From Chrysomallon squamiferum (taxonomy: Eukaryota > Mollusca > Gastropoda > Neomphalida > Peltospiridae), in the NCBI GenBank assembly GCA_012295275.1, contig CM022672.1, forward strand, positions 4,858,443-4,922,442: a stretch of 64,000 nucleotides of DNA, in the 5' to 3' direction. The position numbers were made by a program, and so were the translations under genes. Each line of letters begins with the position of its first letter. Position 1 is the first letter of the stretch. Of this stretch, positions 53,249 through 64,000 are shown piece by piece. The notes under the pieces are model-generated. The model was not told where the DNA came from and did not search any database. It saw only the letters and a program-made list of their open reading frames with translations.

Positions 53249-54001
53249 CTAATTTAATTTTCTACTTGAGACGTCGTCGTCGTCACCAACACTAAGATTG
53301 TATTTTCTTCTGGCTCGTTCGAAAATGTCGTCATCATCGTCGTCGTCATCGTCGAGGTCCAGTGAGTCTAATGAAGCGCGACCCCAGCTCTGACTTCTGC
53401 TGCTCTTGTTCTGGCTCGTGTCACGACTACGACTATCACTATGGTTACGACCTCTGCTGGGACGGTAACCAGGAGTCAGTTGTTGCTGTCGTGGTTTCGA
53501 TTTGTTCCTTTTGTCAGCAGCCTCTGTTTTATGAAACAAAGTCAAAAATGATAACCCAGAAATAATGGCAACTTAAAAACGAACGAAGAAAGAAAAAAAA
53601 ACAATTTTCTTTATTTTATTTAATGGGTGGTTCAAAAGATTTTAACTCTTGGTCACATATGTTCGACTATGGAACAAGGCTTAGAACTGAAATCTACAGC
53701 GGCTGCGCTTTTTCTGTAAACATCAAAGAGTCTTTTGTATGTTTTTTTAATAACAGTGAAATAGTATTAATAAGATGAACTGTTTAACCTATGTGGATGA
53801 AGATGTATGGTAAACTGAGGTGAGTGTACCTGATGTAGTAGAGTCACTGATGGCGTTTTCTGCTTCCCTGACTATTTTGTTAACATCTTTCTTTTGCTGT
53901 TTCACGTTGCCTGTAATAAAATTAGTAGTTTTTAAACACACAGCAAAAGCATTACATGCAGCAAAAACAAAAGTAGCTGATCACAATTACAAAAACAATG
54001 C

Positions 54002-54071
<70 letters not shown>

Positions 54072-56294
54072 GATGATGATGATGATAATGATGATGTAGA
54101 CGGTAGTAATAATGATGATGATTATGATGATGCGATAATGATCATGATGATGTTGATGAAGATATCGTAGTTACAAGAACAAATTTGATTTCATACAGAA
54201 TTTATATTACAAACACTATTTATTTTGCACGTACAAAGATATTGTTAAAACATCTAATGATTTTCACATAAAACCAACCTTGGTCGTCATGAACTTCTAC
54301 AACGATGATATCAATACCCTCCATCTTGGGCGTTTTGCCACTAGCATTCCAAGACGGGCCTCCATTGTAGTCAAACAGTTGTTTGAACTTTCTCTCGTAC
54401 TTCTCTTTGGCTTTGTTCTCGTCAAAACTCGTAATGTTCGGCTGCTTCTTGCGCCTCGGCTTTGGATTATTCTCCGTGTCTTCTCCGTAAGCTTCCGGTA
54501 AACCATAGTCGTGTCGATTCATTAACTCGTGCTCCAGAACACGACTAGTAACGTACTGAGTCCGGAAACGCCGCCATTGTTGTTCTTGAAAACGTTTTCT
54601 AACAAACATTAGTTGTCGTTGCTGGCGAATCTTTGACTCGTTCCTTCGTCTTTCTTTTTCTTTAAGTTCAAGCTGATTTTGTTTTATCATTTCAAATTCG
54701 GCTTTCGTTAATTTGTCTATAAAACACTGCTTTCTTTGTTTTTTGTACGAATCTGACCCGTACACAGAATGCATTTTAATCCACGAATGAGTTTCACGCG
54801 GATTAAGCACGTGCTCTTTTTCAGAAGAGCCTGGCGTTTTTCCGCCACGAAATTCAGAATCTGAGTGCGAAGTTCTGCTTCGATCGTATTCCGATTTCGT
54901 TTTTCGATTCGCAAAACCCATGTACGCTTTGTAAATGTCCTTAGAGTCTGTTATTGTCGGCTTGTAAGTTAGCTCCCTTTCCTGACGTCTTCTTTCTCTT
55001 TCCGAAACACGCATTGGAGGATCAGCGTTCCTGAAATCAGTTCTCCAATCACATTTCCATTCACACGTGTGAGTCTTTGGTCTGTTTTCTGCGTCGGAAT
55101 CAGGACTGACAACAGCCGTCGTTTTGTCATTGTACGTTTCAGCTGAATGTTCTTTACTTTGTGAAATCTTTGATTTTCTAAGAACGGGTGATGTTTCGTT
55201 GGAGGTAATTTGCTCCTTGCTGCTACTGCTGGCATGGAAAATGTCATTTTGTTTATTAACAGTGTTATGATGGTCTCTCCCGTGTTGATTGCTATTGTTA
55301 TCATTATTGTCGTTCTTTTCTGCTGAATGTTTGTTGTTTTGCGATTTATTTTCATTTTTGTGTTTTTGTGTTTTGTTTTCCTTGTTTGTTTGTTGTTGAC
55401 GGTGCGCCCTTTTACGTTCTTCACTACAATGAAATTTATTAGTATTATTATTATTATTATGACGAAGATGATGATGATGATGACTACAACAATATTAGAG
55501 TTGTTTCAGATCCTAAAATTTATGCTTTACAAAGTCTCATCTTACAAACAATTTTGTTTAGGTTTTTTAACTTTTAAGTCATTTGTAATACAAATGCTAA
55601 ATATTTGTTACCTGTCATCAACCTCTGTTGAGTTTTCTACTCGCGCTTTGGCCCATGACGTAGCGAATTTTTCTTTTGATCTGAAATATGATTAAATAAA
55701 TAAATAAATAAATAAATAATGATAATTGTTATCATTTCTTTTTTTATTACTTCTGTTTTCTTTCTTTCTTGCTTGCTCTCTTTCTTTCTATCTTGATTTG
55801 TTTCTTTTATCATTATCATTCTTATTACAATCATTTTTATTATCTTTTTTGTTCCTTTTATTAATTTATTTAAAGGGGAATAACTGTTACTGTTCTGTTT
55901 TAGATTTTAATGCGGTTTAGAAAGCTATTAAAATCCTAGGAAAATACTGACAGTTAATGTTGCTGGTGAAGAACGTAACTAAAGAAATAATTGAATAATT
56001 TTGTACTAAAACACATTCCATTTTCAGATAATATATGTATGTTGCCACACACACAAACACGCACACACACACACACACACAGACAAACAAACACATACAT
56101 ATACACCATACAGACACATAAAAAATATATGGAAAAATAAATTATATACAAATTACAACAGAGAAATTATCTCTTTTGAAGTACCCATATTCCATGAACA
56201 AAAAAAATATATATATATAAAAATAATAAAAGGTCTTCAAAACAAAACAACAACAAAGTCAGAACAAGAATAATAATAATAATCATAATCATAA

Positions 56295-56356
<62 letters not shown>

Positions 56357-56656
56357 TTATAATAATAAAATACAAAAATACAAATGAAAAAAGGTAATTC
56401 AGTAAAGCACAATACACAAAGCTTTATACCTGTTGTATCCCAAATCACGCGCCTGTGTTGAAATACCGGCATGGTCTGAAAGGAAAAAATAAATAAAATA
56501 ACAGAGACTGAAGTTAACTGTGAAAAACTACAACACAACAACTGTTACAGCTACTACTAATACTGCTCCTACTACTGCTACTGTTATTGCTACTACTACG
56601 ACTACTACTACTGCTTACAGCAACAACAACAACAACTAATAATAATAATAATAATA

Positions 56657-56691
<35 letters not shown>

Positions 56692-59600
56692 ACATGTATT
56701 TGACTTTTCGGGCCTGACGATTAGTTCATCAAAGTATTAAAGATTTGAAATGGCGGCTTTCAAAGGTTATTATTATTTTTTTTATGCTAATCGTGACCAA
56801 CATATTTCCTCTCTAAATTTAACATAATAATAAAAAAAATAATAATAATAAAAAACAACAACAACAACAACAAAAAAAAAAAAAAAAAAACCATGCAAAT
56901 AAAACAAACAAAAAAACCCAAAAACGAATGAACTCTTATAAAAATGTTAATATTAAAATATGTTGAGATGTAGTTAAACATTCATATATTCACCTTCAGG
57001 AAGGAAATATAATTGTTTGTTTCTTCTAATTCCTGTATAATTCGATAAACTGCATCATATGATGTTTTCACGTTGAAATATTGATTCCAAAGATTTCTTT
57101 ACAATATATATAAAACAAAATAATTCTAAAGTCATAATCATTATTCTCAGTTGTTTATAACTGAACAGATGTGGTTAAGGAGTCGTAATATTCCTCGTAG
57201 TCGTTATAACGAATAAAATTAAGAATTAAAAAAAATGCTTTTGGTGTATGAAAAATTCTGATTCTTTTTCTAATATGACTAACAAGATGAAAGACAAAGT
57301 CAGAGATTCGCTTAATGCAGTGTGTGAATTTTTTATTAGCAAAACAGAAATAACTGTAAATGGGAAATCGGTTTTCATTCCAAACGACTTTTAGCTTAAA
57401 GACAAGTTATATGAATAAAAACTCTGCTGTTCATCTAGTGGCCAAAGCATTTCAGATCACCATAAACACGAAAAATTTCTAAGTTTAGTTCTTGAAGGCA
57501 GAACGATTTTATTCTTATTTATTTGTGAATCAGCACAAGTAAGCTTAATAGGAGACATATAAAAATTTATTATTTTTTCTTGTTTCACAACACAAGTAAG
57601 CTTAGAGAGGAAACATAGAGAGTTTTCCTCTTAATTTTTTAAAATTTTGTTTACACTTTTACCATTCTTATTAATAATGCTTTCTTCTTTCCATTCTGAA
57701 TCTTCCCCTTATTAATTTAGTTCATTAAACAGCGAGAAAGTATCTTTAACGAAAAAAGATAAATAACAAAAACCTATTATTTTCAACGAAACTGTAATCA
57801 TTAAACCTCAGAATGTACGTACTTGCGTGCGTGCGTGTCTGTGTGCTTACCTCTGACCATAATATTATTTATCTTTGGTACTGGTTTTTGTTGTGAATTA
57901 CCTAGTGGAGATGTCAAGATTTGTCTTGCCTCATCTGCAACACGTGAAATTTCAGTTTTAAACACTGACTCCCCCCTCTCTCTTTCACCCCTCCATCATC
58001 CTCTTTTTCTCTCTCTCTTTTTCTTTCTCTCTCGTTATCTCTCTCCATATCTCTCTCTCTTTCTTTCTTTATAATAATTTAAGTTCAGATTAAAAAAAGA
58101 AATCTAAAGTTCTTAACATATATTAATAGTTTATTTTGAAAGTTTATAGCAGTAGTTAAACTGAAATTTTGAAGGTAATTCAAGTACTGTTTTATTTACG
58201 TGTCTTCATTTTAAACTTAGGATAAAGAACAAATAAAATAAAATGAAATAAAATAAAACTGAAACAAAACAAAAAAAAAGAAACAGTAGAAAAAGTAAAT
58301 AAATAAATAAATAAATAATAAAAATAAAATACAACAAATCAAAATTTAAAGTGATGAGTCTAAAATAATATTAATTTTAAAAAGTACATCAAAAAACAAA
58401 TACTTTTACTATGTTAAATCTAATGTCTAAATGTTAAGTTTTAATTACTTTTTATTTTAGAGTTCTTTTGTAACACTGAAAATTATTACTTAATATGCTC
58501 TTATCCCGTGAAACTAGAGAGGCGCTGAATGTGACACTGATATCAGATATTAAACAGCAACATCAAGTTAAACATCGATTAAAATAATACAGATTGAATA
58601 TACAACTCTTAAATCAGATACTAAATAAGTTATGACACTAGACTGGAATAACATATGCCATAAAACGCCCAATGAAAAATTATAATTATATAACGGTAAA
58701 TATATACATAAACAGATATGAAATAAAAATACGGCTACAATGTCACTGTTATTGTATCGATTGTACTGCAGATATAACACGTTATAACAAACAGCTGAAA
58801 TACCCTGTTTTCGAGGCGGCAAAGGCTGCTGACGTTTTTTCGACGACTGATGAGCGTCAGTTGCTTGGAGATGGTTTCCTTCGTAACGGTAAACCGTGTA
58901 ATTTCCATCGTCCGATGGTTTCCATGGCGACACGAGATGACCGTTAGCCTTTGTTGGACGCAGTGACGTGTCGCGTTTGTTGACCGCTGGTCTTCCAGTT
59001 ACTCTGAAATGAGGCAGGGTCAAATTATCTGACTGTCACTTTTGTATGTGTTCGAATTTCTTTCCGTTTTCGTTCATATTCATTCATTCATTCATTCATT
59101 CATTCATCGTTCAATCAGTCACTCAGTCAGTCATTCACTCGGAGTAAGTTACAATCATTGCGTCTAATTTTAATATTGATGATGATGATGATGATGATGA
59201 TTACCAACAACAGCAGCAGCATCAACAATAACGACAAGAACAACAACAACAATAATACAGTGTAATTCTTCATACCTCGAACCTCTGCTTTACCTACTAA
59301 CCACGCCTGTATGTTAATAACAGTCTGTGGAGGGGAAGAACGAGACATACATACATACATACATACATAGAGACATACACATACATACATACACACACAC
59401 ATACACATGTACAACCATATCTTTCACACACAAACACAAATCTGTACAGAGTCACCCATAGACATTAAAATAAAATATGTGTGTTTTGTGAAATACACTG
59501 ACATTCCGTTATGATGCATATAAATAAATAAATAAATAAATAAACCGATTATATATTTTATATTTATTGTTCATTTGTACTTCGCTTCAGGGTGGTTAGT

Positions 59601-60382
59601 AAAACCTTACTAAAACACGTTAAGACATAACTTTTTTACTGTTATTTGTTTCTTTACGTTTTCCTTTTCTCTTTTATCTAAATACAAATTTTATATCTGA
59701 CAGAGCATGAAAACTGTTAACCAAGTTATGACCTAATTTTTATACTATCTTTTTTTTTTAACTTTTATTTTTTTCACTCTCACTTCTGGAGAAAACCACA
59801 CAAGTTTAGATCTGCCAGAGCCTATTGAAAGCACAAACAATGTTAAAACTTTTTTTTCATAAACAGACATTTTCACATTATTCAAAACATGTACATTAGT
59901 TTTTACTGTTAATTTAATAGACTCTTTTTTTTATCTTTTTTTTAACACACGTACTGGTGATTAATGTATTTGACATAAAATATAATTTTAAACACTAGCA
60001 TTGATAAATATCATGTCTGAGAAGTTGTTTTTCCATTAAACCAATTTTAGAATCATTCTGCTTATTGCATTTATTTTTGTTCTTCTTTCGTGTGCTTCTG
60101 AATGTGTATAATTGTGTTTGTATCTCTCTCTATGTGTAAGTGTGTTGCATTGTTATTGCTGTTGTTGAGAAAACATTAACACGGTCAGAAAGTCAGGTTT
60201 AAAAATATTTAGAATAAATTTTATTAATTGTATGGGTTAAGACGATGAGTTCATTACCAAAAATATTTTTTTCACATAATTGTTTTCACTGTAATATTAT
60301 GGTATTTATTTATTTGTTTGTTTGGATGATTTTTTTTTTGTTTGTTTGTTTGTTTGTTTGTTTATTATTTTGTTTGACAGTG

Positions 60383-60415
<33 letters not shown>

Positions 60416-60813
60416 CTGTAACTGCTGACTAGTTCCCCTACTTACTGTTTTACGTCATTGTTTACTTACTTACTTATTTACAAATTAAATTATTTCTTTA
60501 ATTTTTTTATGTTAACTTTAAGCACGAATACGGCGCCCTGTTTCTTTGGGTCAAAACAAATCTTTTCAGTAAATCGTTAAGCAGAAACATTTCTTTCTTG
60601 CTTTTTTCTTTTTGTCTCCCGTATCACTCTGGTCACAGTTCTCACACCATTAATATTCTGCGCCTGACTGTTTGAATGTAAAGAATAATGTATGGTTTCT
60701 TTCATTTCGACGAAAGAACCAGAGAAAAATCCCATTAAATTAAATCTGATATTCTTAATGATTTTTGACGTACAGTTACCTCACCTGAACCTGCAGTATT
60801 CCGTTTCTATATA

Positions 60814-60848
<35 letters not shown>

Positions 60849-60885
60849 GTTGATTTTGTAATGAACTTTTCTTTCCTAGTGTTTT

Positions 60886-60982
<97 letters not shown>

Positions 60983-63415
60983 ATATAATTTATGAAACTT
61001 AGTTATCATTATTATTATTAATAGTACTAGTGGCAGCAGCAGTAGTAGTAATTGTTGTAGTATTGTTGTCGTAGTTGTTATTATATATATATTAAAAGTT
61101 TTAAATATTAATTACATATTATCGAATTATCACGATGGGAGAGATAAAAAAAAATCATAATAATAACAACAAACATCCGAAAACAAACACACACACACAC
61201 ACACACAAAAAAAAACCCATCACCAACATCGTATCAACTACTAACATTGAAAAGAAGCGAAATAATATTTCATAAACACTTTCTGGCAGGTTAGCACATA
61301 CCACAACATTAAATAAACTAATCACGCAGGAACAGGATAGAATTCGAGTTGTCTGTTAAGGTTCGGATATGTGGTCTAACAATTGTTATATTCCTTTCAG
61401 TCCATTCTGATTAAACGAGTCACTTAATATTCAACAGTTCATAAAACAAAAAATTACCACTATGGTGTTTGTTAATTTATACTGTACCATTCAATGATGA
61501 TGATAAAAAAAAAAAAAAAAAAAAAATACGACATCAATGTTGAATACGAATATTTCTTTAGGCGTGGCTAATTCAGTGCATCCAGTAATTTCTGAATAAA
61601 GTACAAAGTGTATATAATTATACTCGTTAATTTTAGTTCATTGTTTGTAAAAAAATGTATATATATATTTTAATTGTTTAGATATTTTACGTATCCAGAA
61701 TGATTCTTTAGATAATGGTACAGATTAAAATCACGTATACACGCACGACTACACACATATATACACACACGTACACACACATATATACACACACGTACAC
61801 ACACATATATACACACACGTACACACACATATATACACACACGTACACACACATATATACACACACAATGTCATAAACTAATATATATATTCAGTTAAAA
61901 ATTGACACATACGCACATGTACAAAAATATGAACACTTATATACTTCACTGTTAACAGTGTAAACATATATTTTATCTATGAAAAATCTATTCATAATTA
62001 CACCAGCGGAAATTTCACTGCTTAATTCCAGTTCGGTTAATTATTTATACCTCACACCATCACAAATTTCATTCCTCCCATCGTAACTTTATTACACATA
62101 CCCTTTATATTATTTGTATATTATTTTATATGTTAAAATTACTATCTGAATCGTTGCTATTTGCCTGTACGCGAACATTAACCTCTTAGAACAATATCGA
62201 CCCGGGAAACTAGCTCCAGGACATTTATATTGAAAATACACTTTTACTCAAAGTACAGACAACACTGTGTTGCTATTTTTTCTGTTGGGTAAGATACTGT
62301 AATATAGGTAATACTAACTATACATTTATCTGTCCATCTGTCTCTCTATACATAGATATCTATATATCCATCTGTATGTTTACCTATCTGCCTTTCTGAC
62401 TTTCTAAATCAATATCTGTATCTATATATTGATCGATCTTCGTGTGTTTCTGTCTATTTATCACTCTAGTTGTTTATCTATCTAGATGACTGTCCATAAA
62501 TATATTTGTTTACCTATCTGCGTATCTATCTGACTATCTATGTAAGTATGTATGTATGTATGTATCAGTCTGTCTGTCTGTCTGTGTCTATCTATCAGTC
62601 TATCGATCGATCGATCTATCAACATATCTAGCTATCTATCTATCAAGTTGTTTTAGCACTGAATGTATTATGCATATATTTTTAATGAGTAGTTCGAGTG
62701 ATGTAAATTAATTTTGTTCTGTGTAGAGAAGGATAATGTAGTCAGCGTGTCAAATATTTGTTTATCTATCTAGATGACTGTCCATAAATATATGTGTTTA
62801 CCTATCTACGTTTCTGTCTGACTATCTGTCTATGTATGTATGCATGTATGTATGTATGTATCTGTCTATCTGTCTGTCTCTCAGTCTATCTATCTATCAA
62901 GTTGTTTTTGCATATATTTTTAACGAGTAGTTCGAGTGATGTAAATTAACCTTTGTTCTGTGTAGAGAAGGATAATGTGGTCAGCGTGTCAAATATTTCA
63001 TCAGAAGACGAGGATTAACTTAGAGATTGCATAACGTCGACTGAAGTGACAAGAACAATTTCTGGCCGATCTTATTACATCAAATTTTAAAAATCACAAT
63101 GGATATTATTGCAGTACTTTATTATTATTAAAGTTTTATTTACCATGGGTGCATTTTACATTTAAGAACGAAATTTAGAAATCACTTTTGCAATGGAATT
63201 GTTTTACATTAGTTATTCAGCAATCAGTAAAGTTTTGAAGTAAAAACGAAAGTAAAGAAATAAATTAAAAATACATGTAAATTATTAATGACATGTCTGA
63301 CTTACCTGTTCCCCTTAAACGGATAAGTAACCCATGTACTTTTCCGTGTTTCCGCAGTGGTTGCATTGAAGCGATCACCATGCGTCGTACAATTATTATT
63401 GTTATTCACAGACAT
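53249..63415 (-). CDS. Unrecognised charged coiled-coil protein, 679 residues
   Basis: Eight minus-strand exons in consistent phases: 63415-63306 (ATG, MSVNNNNNCTTHG), 59003-58804, 57964-57851, 56475-56430, 55680-55612, 55423-54279, 53910-53830, 53523-53249 (TAG). They total 2040 nt. The protein is hydrophilic throughout, with no signal peptide or membrane segment. Approximate regions: 1-105 basic and polar (STWVTYPFKGN); 180-300 low-complexity Asn/Lys/Gln; 300-350 with EWKCDWRTDF; 410-500 a Lys/Arg/Glu-rich predicted coiled coil (LTKAEFEMIKQNQLELKEKE); then HDYGLPEAYGED and FKQLFDYNGGPSWN; a nine-residue Asp run and RARRKYNLSVGDDDD near the end. The large exon is open well upstream of its first ATG (55014), so starting there would lose about half the protein. 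Exon 3 may instead begin at 57934; both keep frame. A cytoskeletal or ciliary role would be a guess. Confidence 0.75.
54004..54160 (+). repeat. (AAT)n(GAT)n repeat in intron
   Basis: Triplet array between exons 53830-53910 and 54279-55423 of the minus-strand gene. The Asn/Asp-rich ORF over it is an artefact. Confidence 0.95.
56283..56352 (+). repeat. (AAT)n trinucleotide repeat
   Basis: Triplet array in the intron between exons 56430-56475 and 55612-55680 of the minus-strand gene. Confidence 0.95.
60891..60977 (+). repeat. (GT)n(GA)n compound microsatellite
   Basis: GT run joined to GA run, in the first intron of the minus-strand gene. Confidence 0.97.
61751..61866 (+). repeat. 24-bp minisatellite, about five copies
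   Basis: The unit contains cacgtacacacacatatata and recurs every 24 bp almost without change. The Cys/Val-rich minus-strand ORF here is a repeat artefact. Confidence 0.93.
62471..62998 (+). repeat. Tandem duplication with a 288-bp spacing
   Basis: tgtttatctatctagatgac starts at 62471 and 62759. Both copies end with gtagttcgagtgatgtaaat and gtcagcgtgtcaaatattt. The second is shortened within the tatc/tctg repeats. It is in the first intron of the minus-strand gene. Confidence 0.9.
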
Positions 63416-64000
63416 ATTAAGAAACACATTTGATGCCGCAAGTTAAATAATGTCTGTCTTCGTATCTGTACTGTACCATCAGAGTGTTTTCTACCTCCAT
63501 TCACTACACACTTTAAACTTTTTCCAAGAAATGTTTTTTATTATTATTAAAATTGCCACCTGTATATATCCAATGAAAATTCAGATTTAAGCGACGCACA
63601 GCATATAAAACTAATCAGGTCTGTGGGTTTTGCGAGTAACACAATAATTTACTGTTCATTGTTTAAAGAAAAAAATGTTTAATGGTCTATGGTTTTAAAA
63701 AAATAATTAAATAAAGTAAAATAAACAAGAAGAAAAGGATTGTTTTATCTTCAGTCAATTATTTGTTATATTATCTTTTCTTTTTGTTCTTAGTTCTTAC
63801 TAGATTTGTTTTTCACTTTTCTAGGTTATTCCTTTCTTTCAAAGAACTAAAAGCAAATTGATGTCATTCATTAAAAGATTCATAGCAAAAACAACAAAAG
63901 AGAAAAAAAAAATACTGTTTCTATACCAATAAACACCCAGGATAATTAACAACACCAGAACGAACAAAGCGTTTACAGCGAAATGAGTACAGCTTTGGAA

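Larger units (their letters stand above)
59004..63305 (-). other. First intron of the minus-strand 679-residue gene
   Basis: A 4.3-kb intron between exons 63306-63415 and 58804-59003, joined in phase 2. It contains poly(T), GT/GA, the 24-bp minisatellite and the 288-bp duplication. No coding frame with balanced composition was seen in it. Confidence 0.65.

Noticed and set aside
54969-55424. Lys/Thr-rich 151-residue minus-strand ORF
   Set aside because: Out of frame with the large exon 54279-55423, whose own frame is open throughout and matches its neighbours' phases.

Overview
The window is nuclear DNA of an animal. Genes are split by GT-AG introns, introns and spacers are AT-rich, and there are many long simple repeats: (CA)n, (GA)n, (ATT)n, (ACT)n and (TATG)n. 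Two animal-type chitin synthases in tandem, together with this repeat load, suggest a lophotrochozoan, most likely a mollusc. The phylum is inferred from gene content and repeat style and is not proven.

Layout: (1) About 312-13249 (+) holds chitin synthase gene A, whose first exon(s) lie left of the window. (2) About 13250-28258 is a gene-free spacer. It is dominated by a tandem segmental duplication of a unit of about 6 kb (about 14297-20500 and 20503-27190). The second copy carries a 680-bp pogo/Tigger-like element, and the first copy keeps the exact empty site. (3) 28259-40625 (+) holds chitin synthase gene B, complete: 14 exons and 1433 residues with every splice phase consistent. (4) 42108-43232 (-) is an intronless BRF2 gene (Pol III factor TFIIIB50). 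(5) 45154-46086 (+) has three exons of an unrecognised coiled-coil protein. (6) 46448-49720 (+) is the 3' part of NHLRC2, with no 5' half in the window and a one-base frameshift in an A run. (7) 51405-51582 (+) is an orphan last-exon candidate. (8) 53249-63415 (-) is an eight-exon gene for a 679-residue charged, coiled-coil-rich protein that I do not recognise.

The two chitin synthases should do the same job: plasma-membrane polymerisation of UDP-GlcNAc into chitin with extrusion through the membrane. They are a mosaic. Some blocks, including a whole intron, are nearly identical in DNA, which suggests gene conversion, while neighbouring blocks have diverged. Gene A alone has a loop of about 110 residues rich in N-glycosylation sites, and one extra intron. 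The N-termini are built from short symmetric phase-2 exons carrying an EPPAD motif. The other genes are unrelated housekeeping or unknown genes.

Points most worth checking: the chitin synthase conversion mosaic and cassette exons, a GC-AG splice site in gene A, an apparent minus-strand coding exon inside an intron of gene B, the dated transposon insertion, and the truncated NHLRC2.
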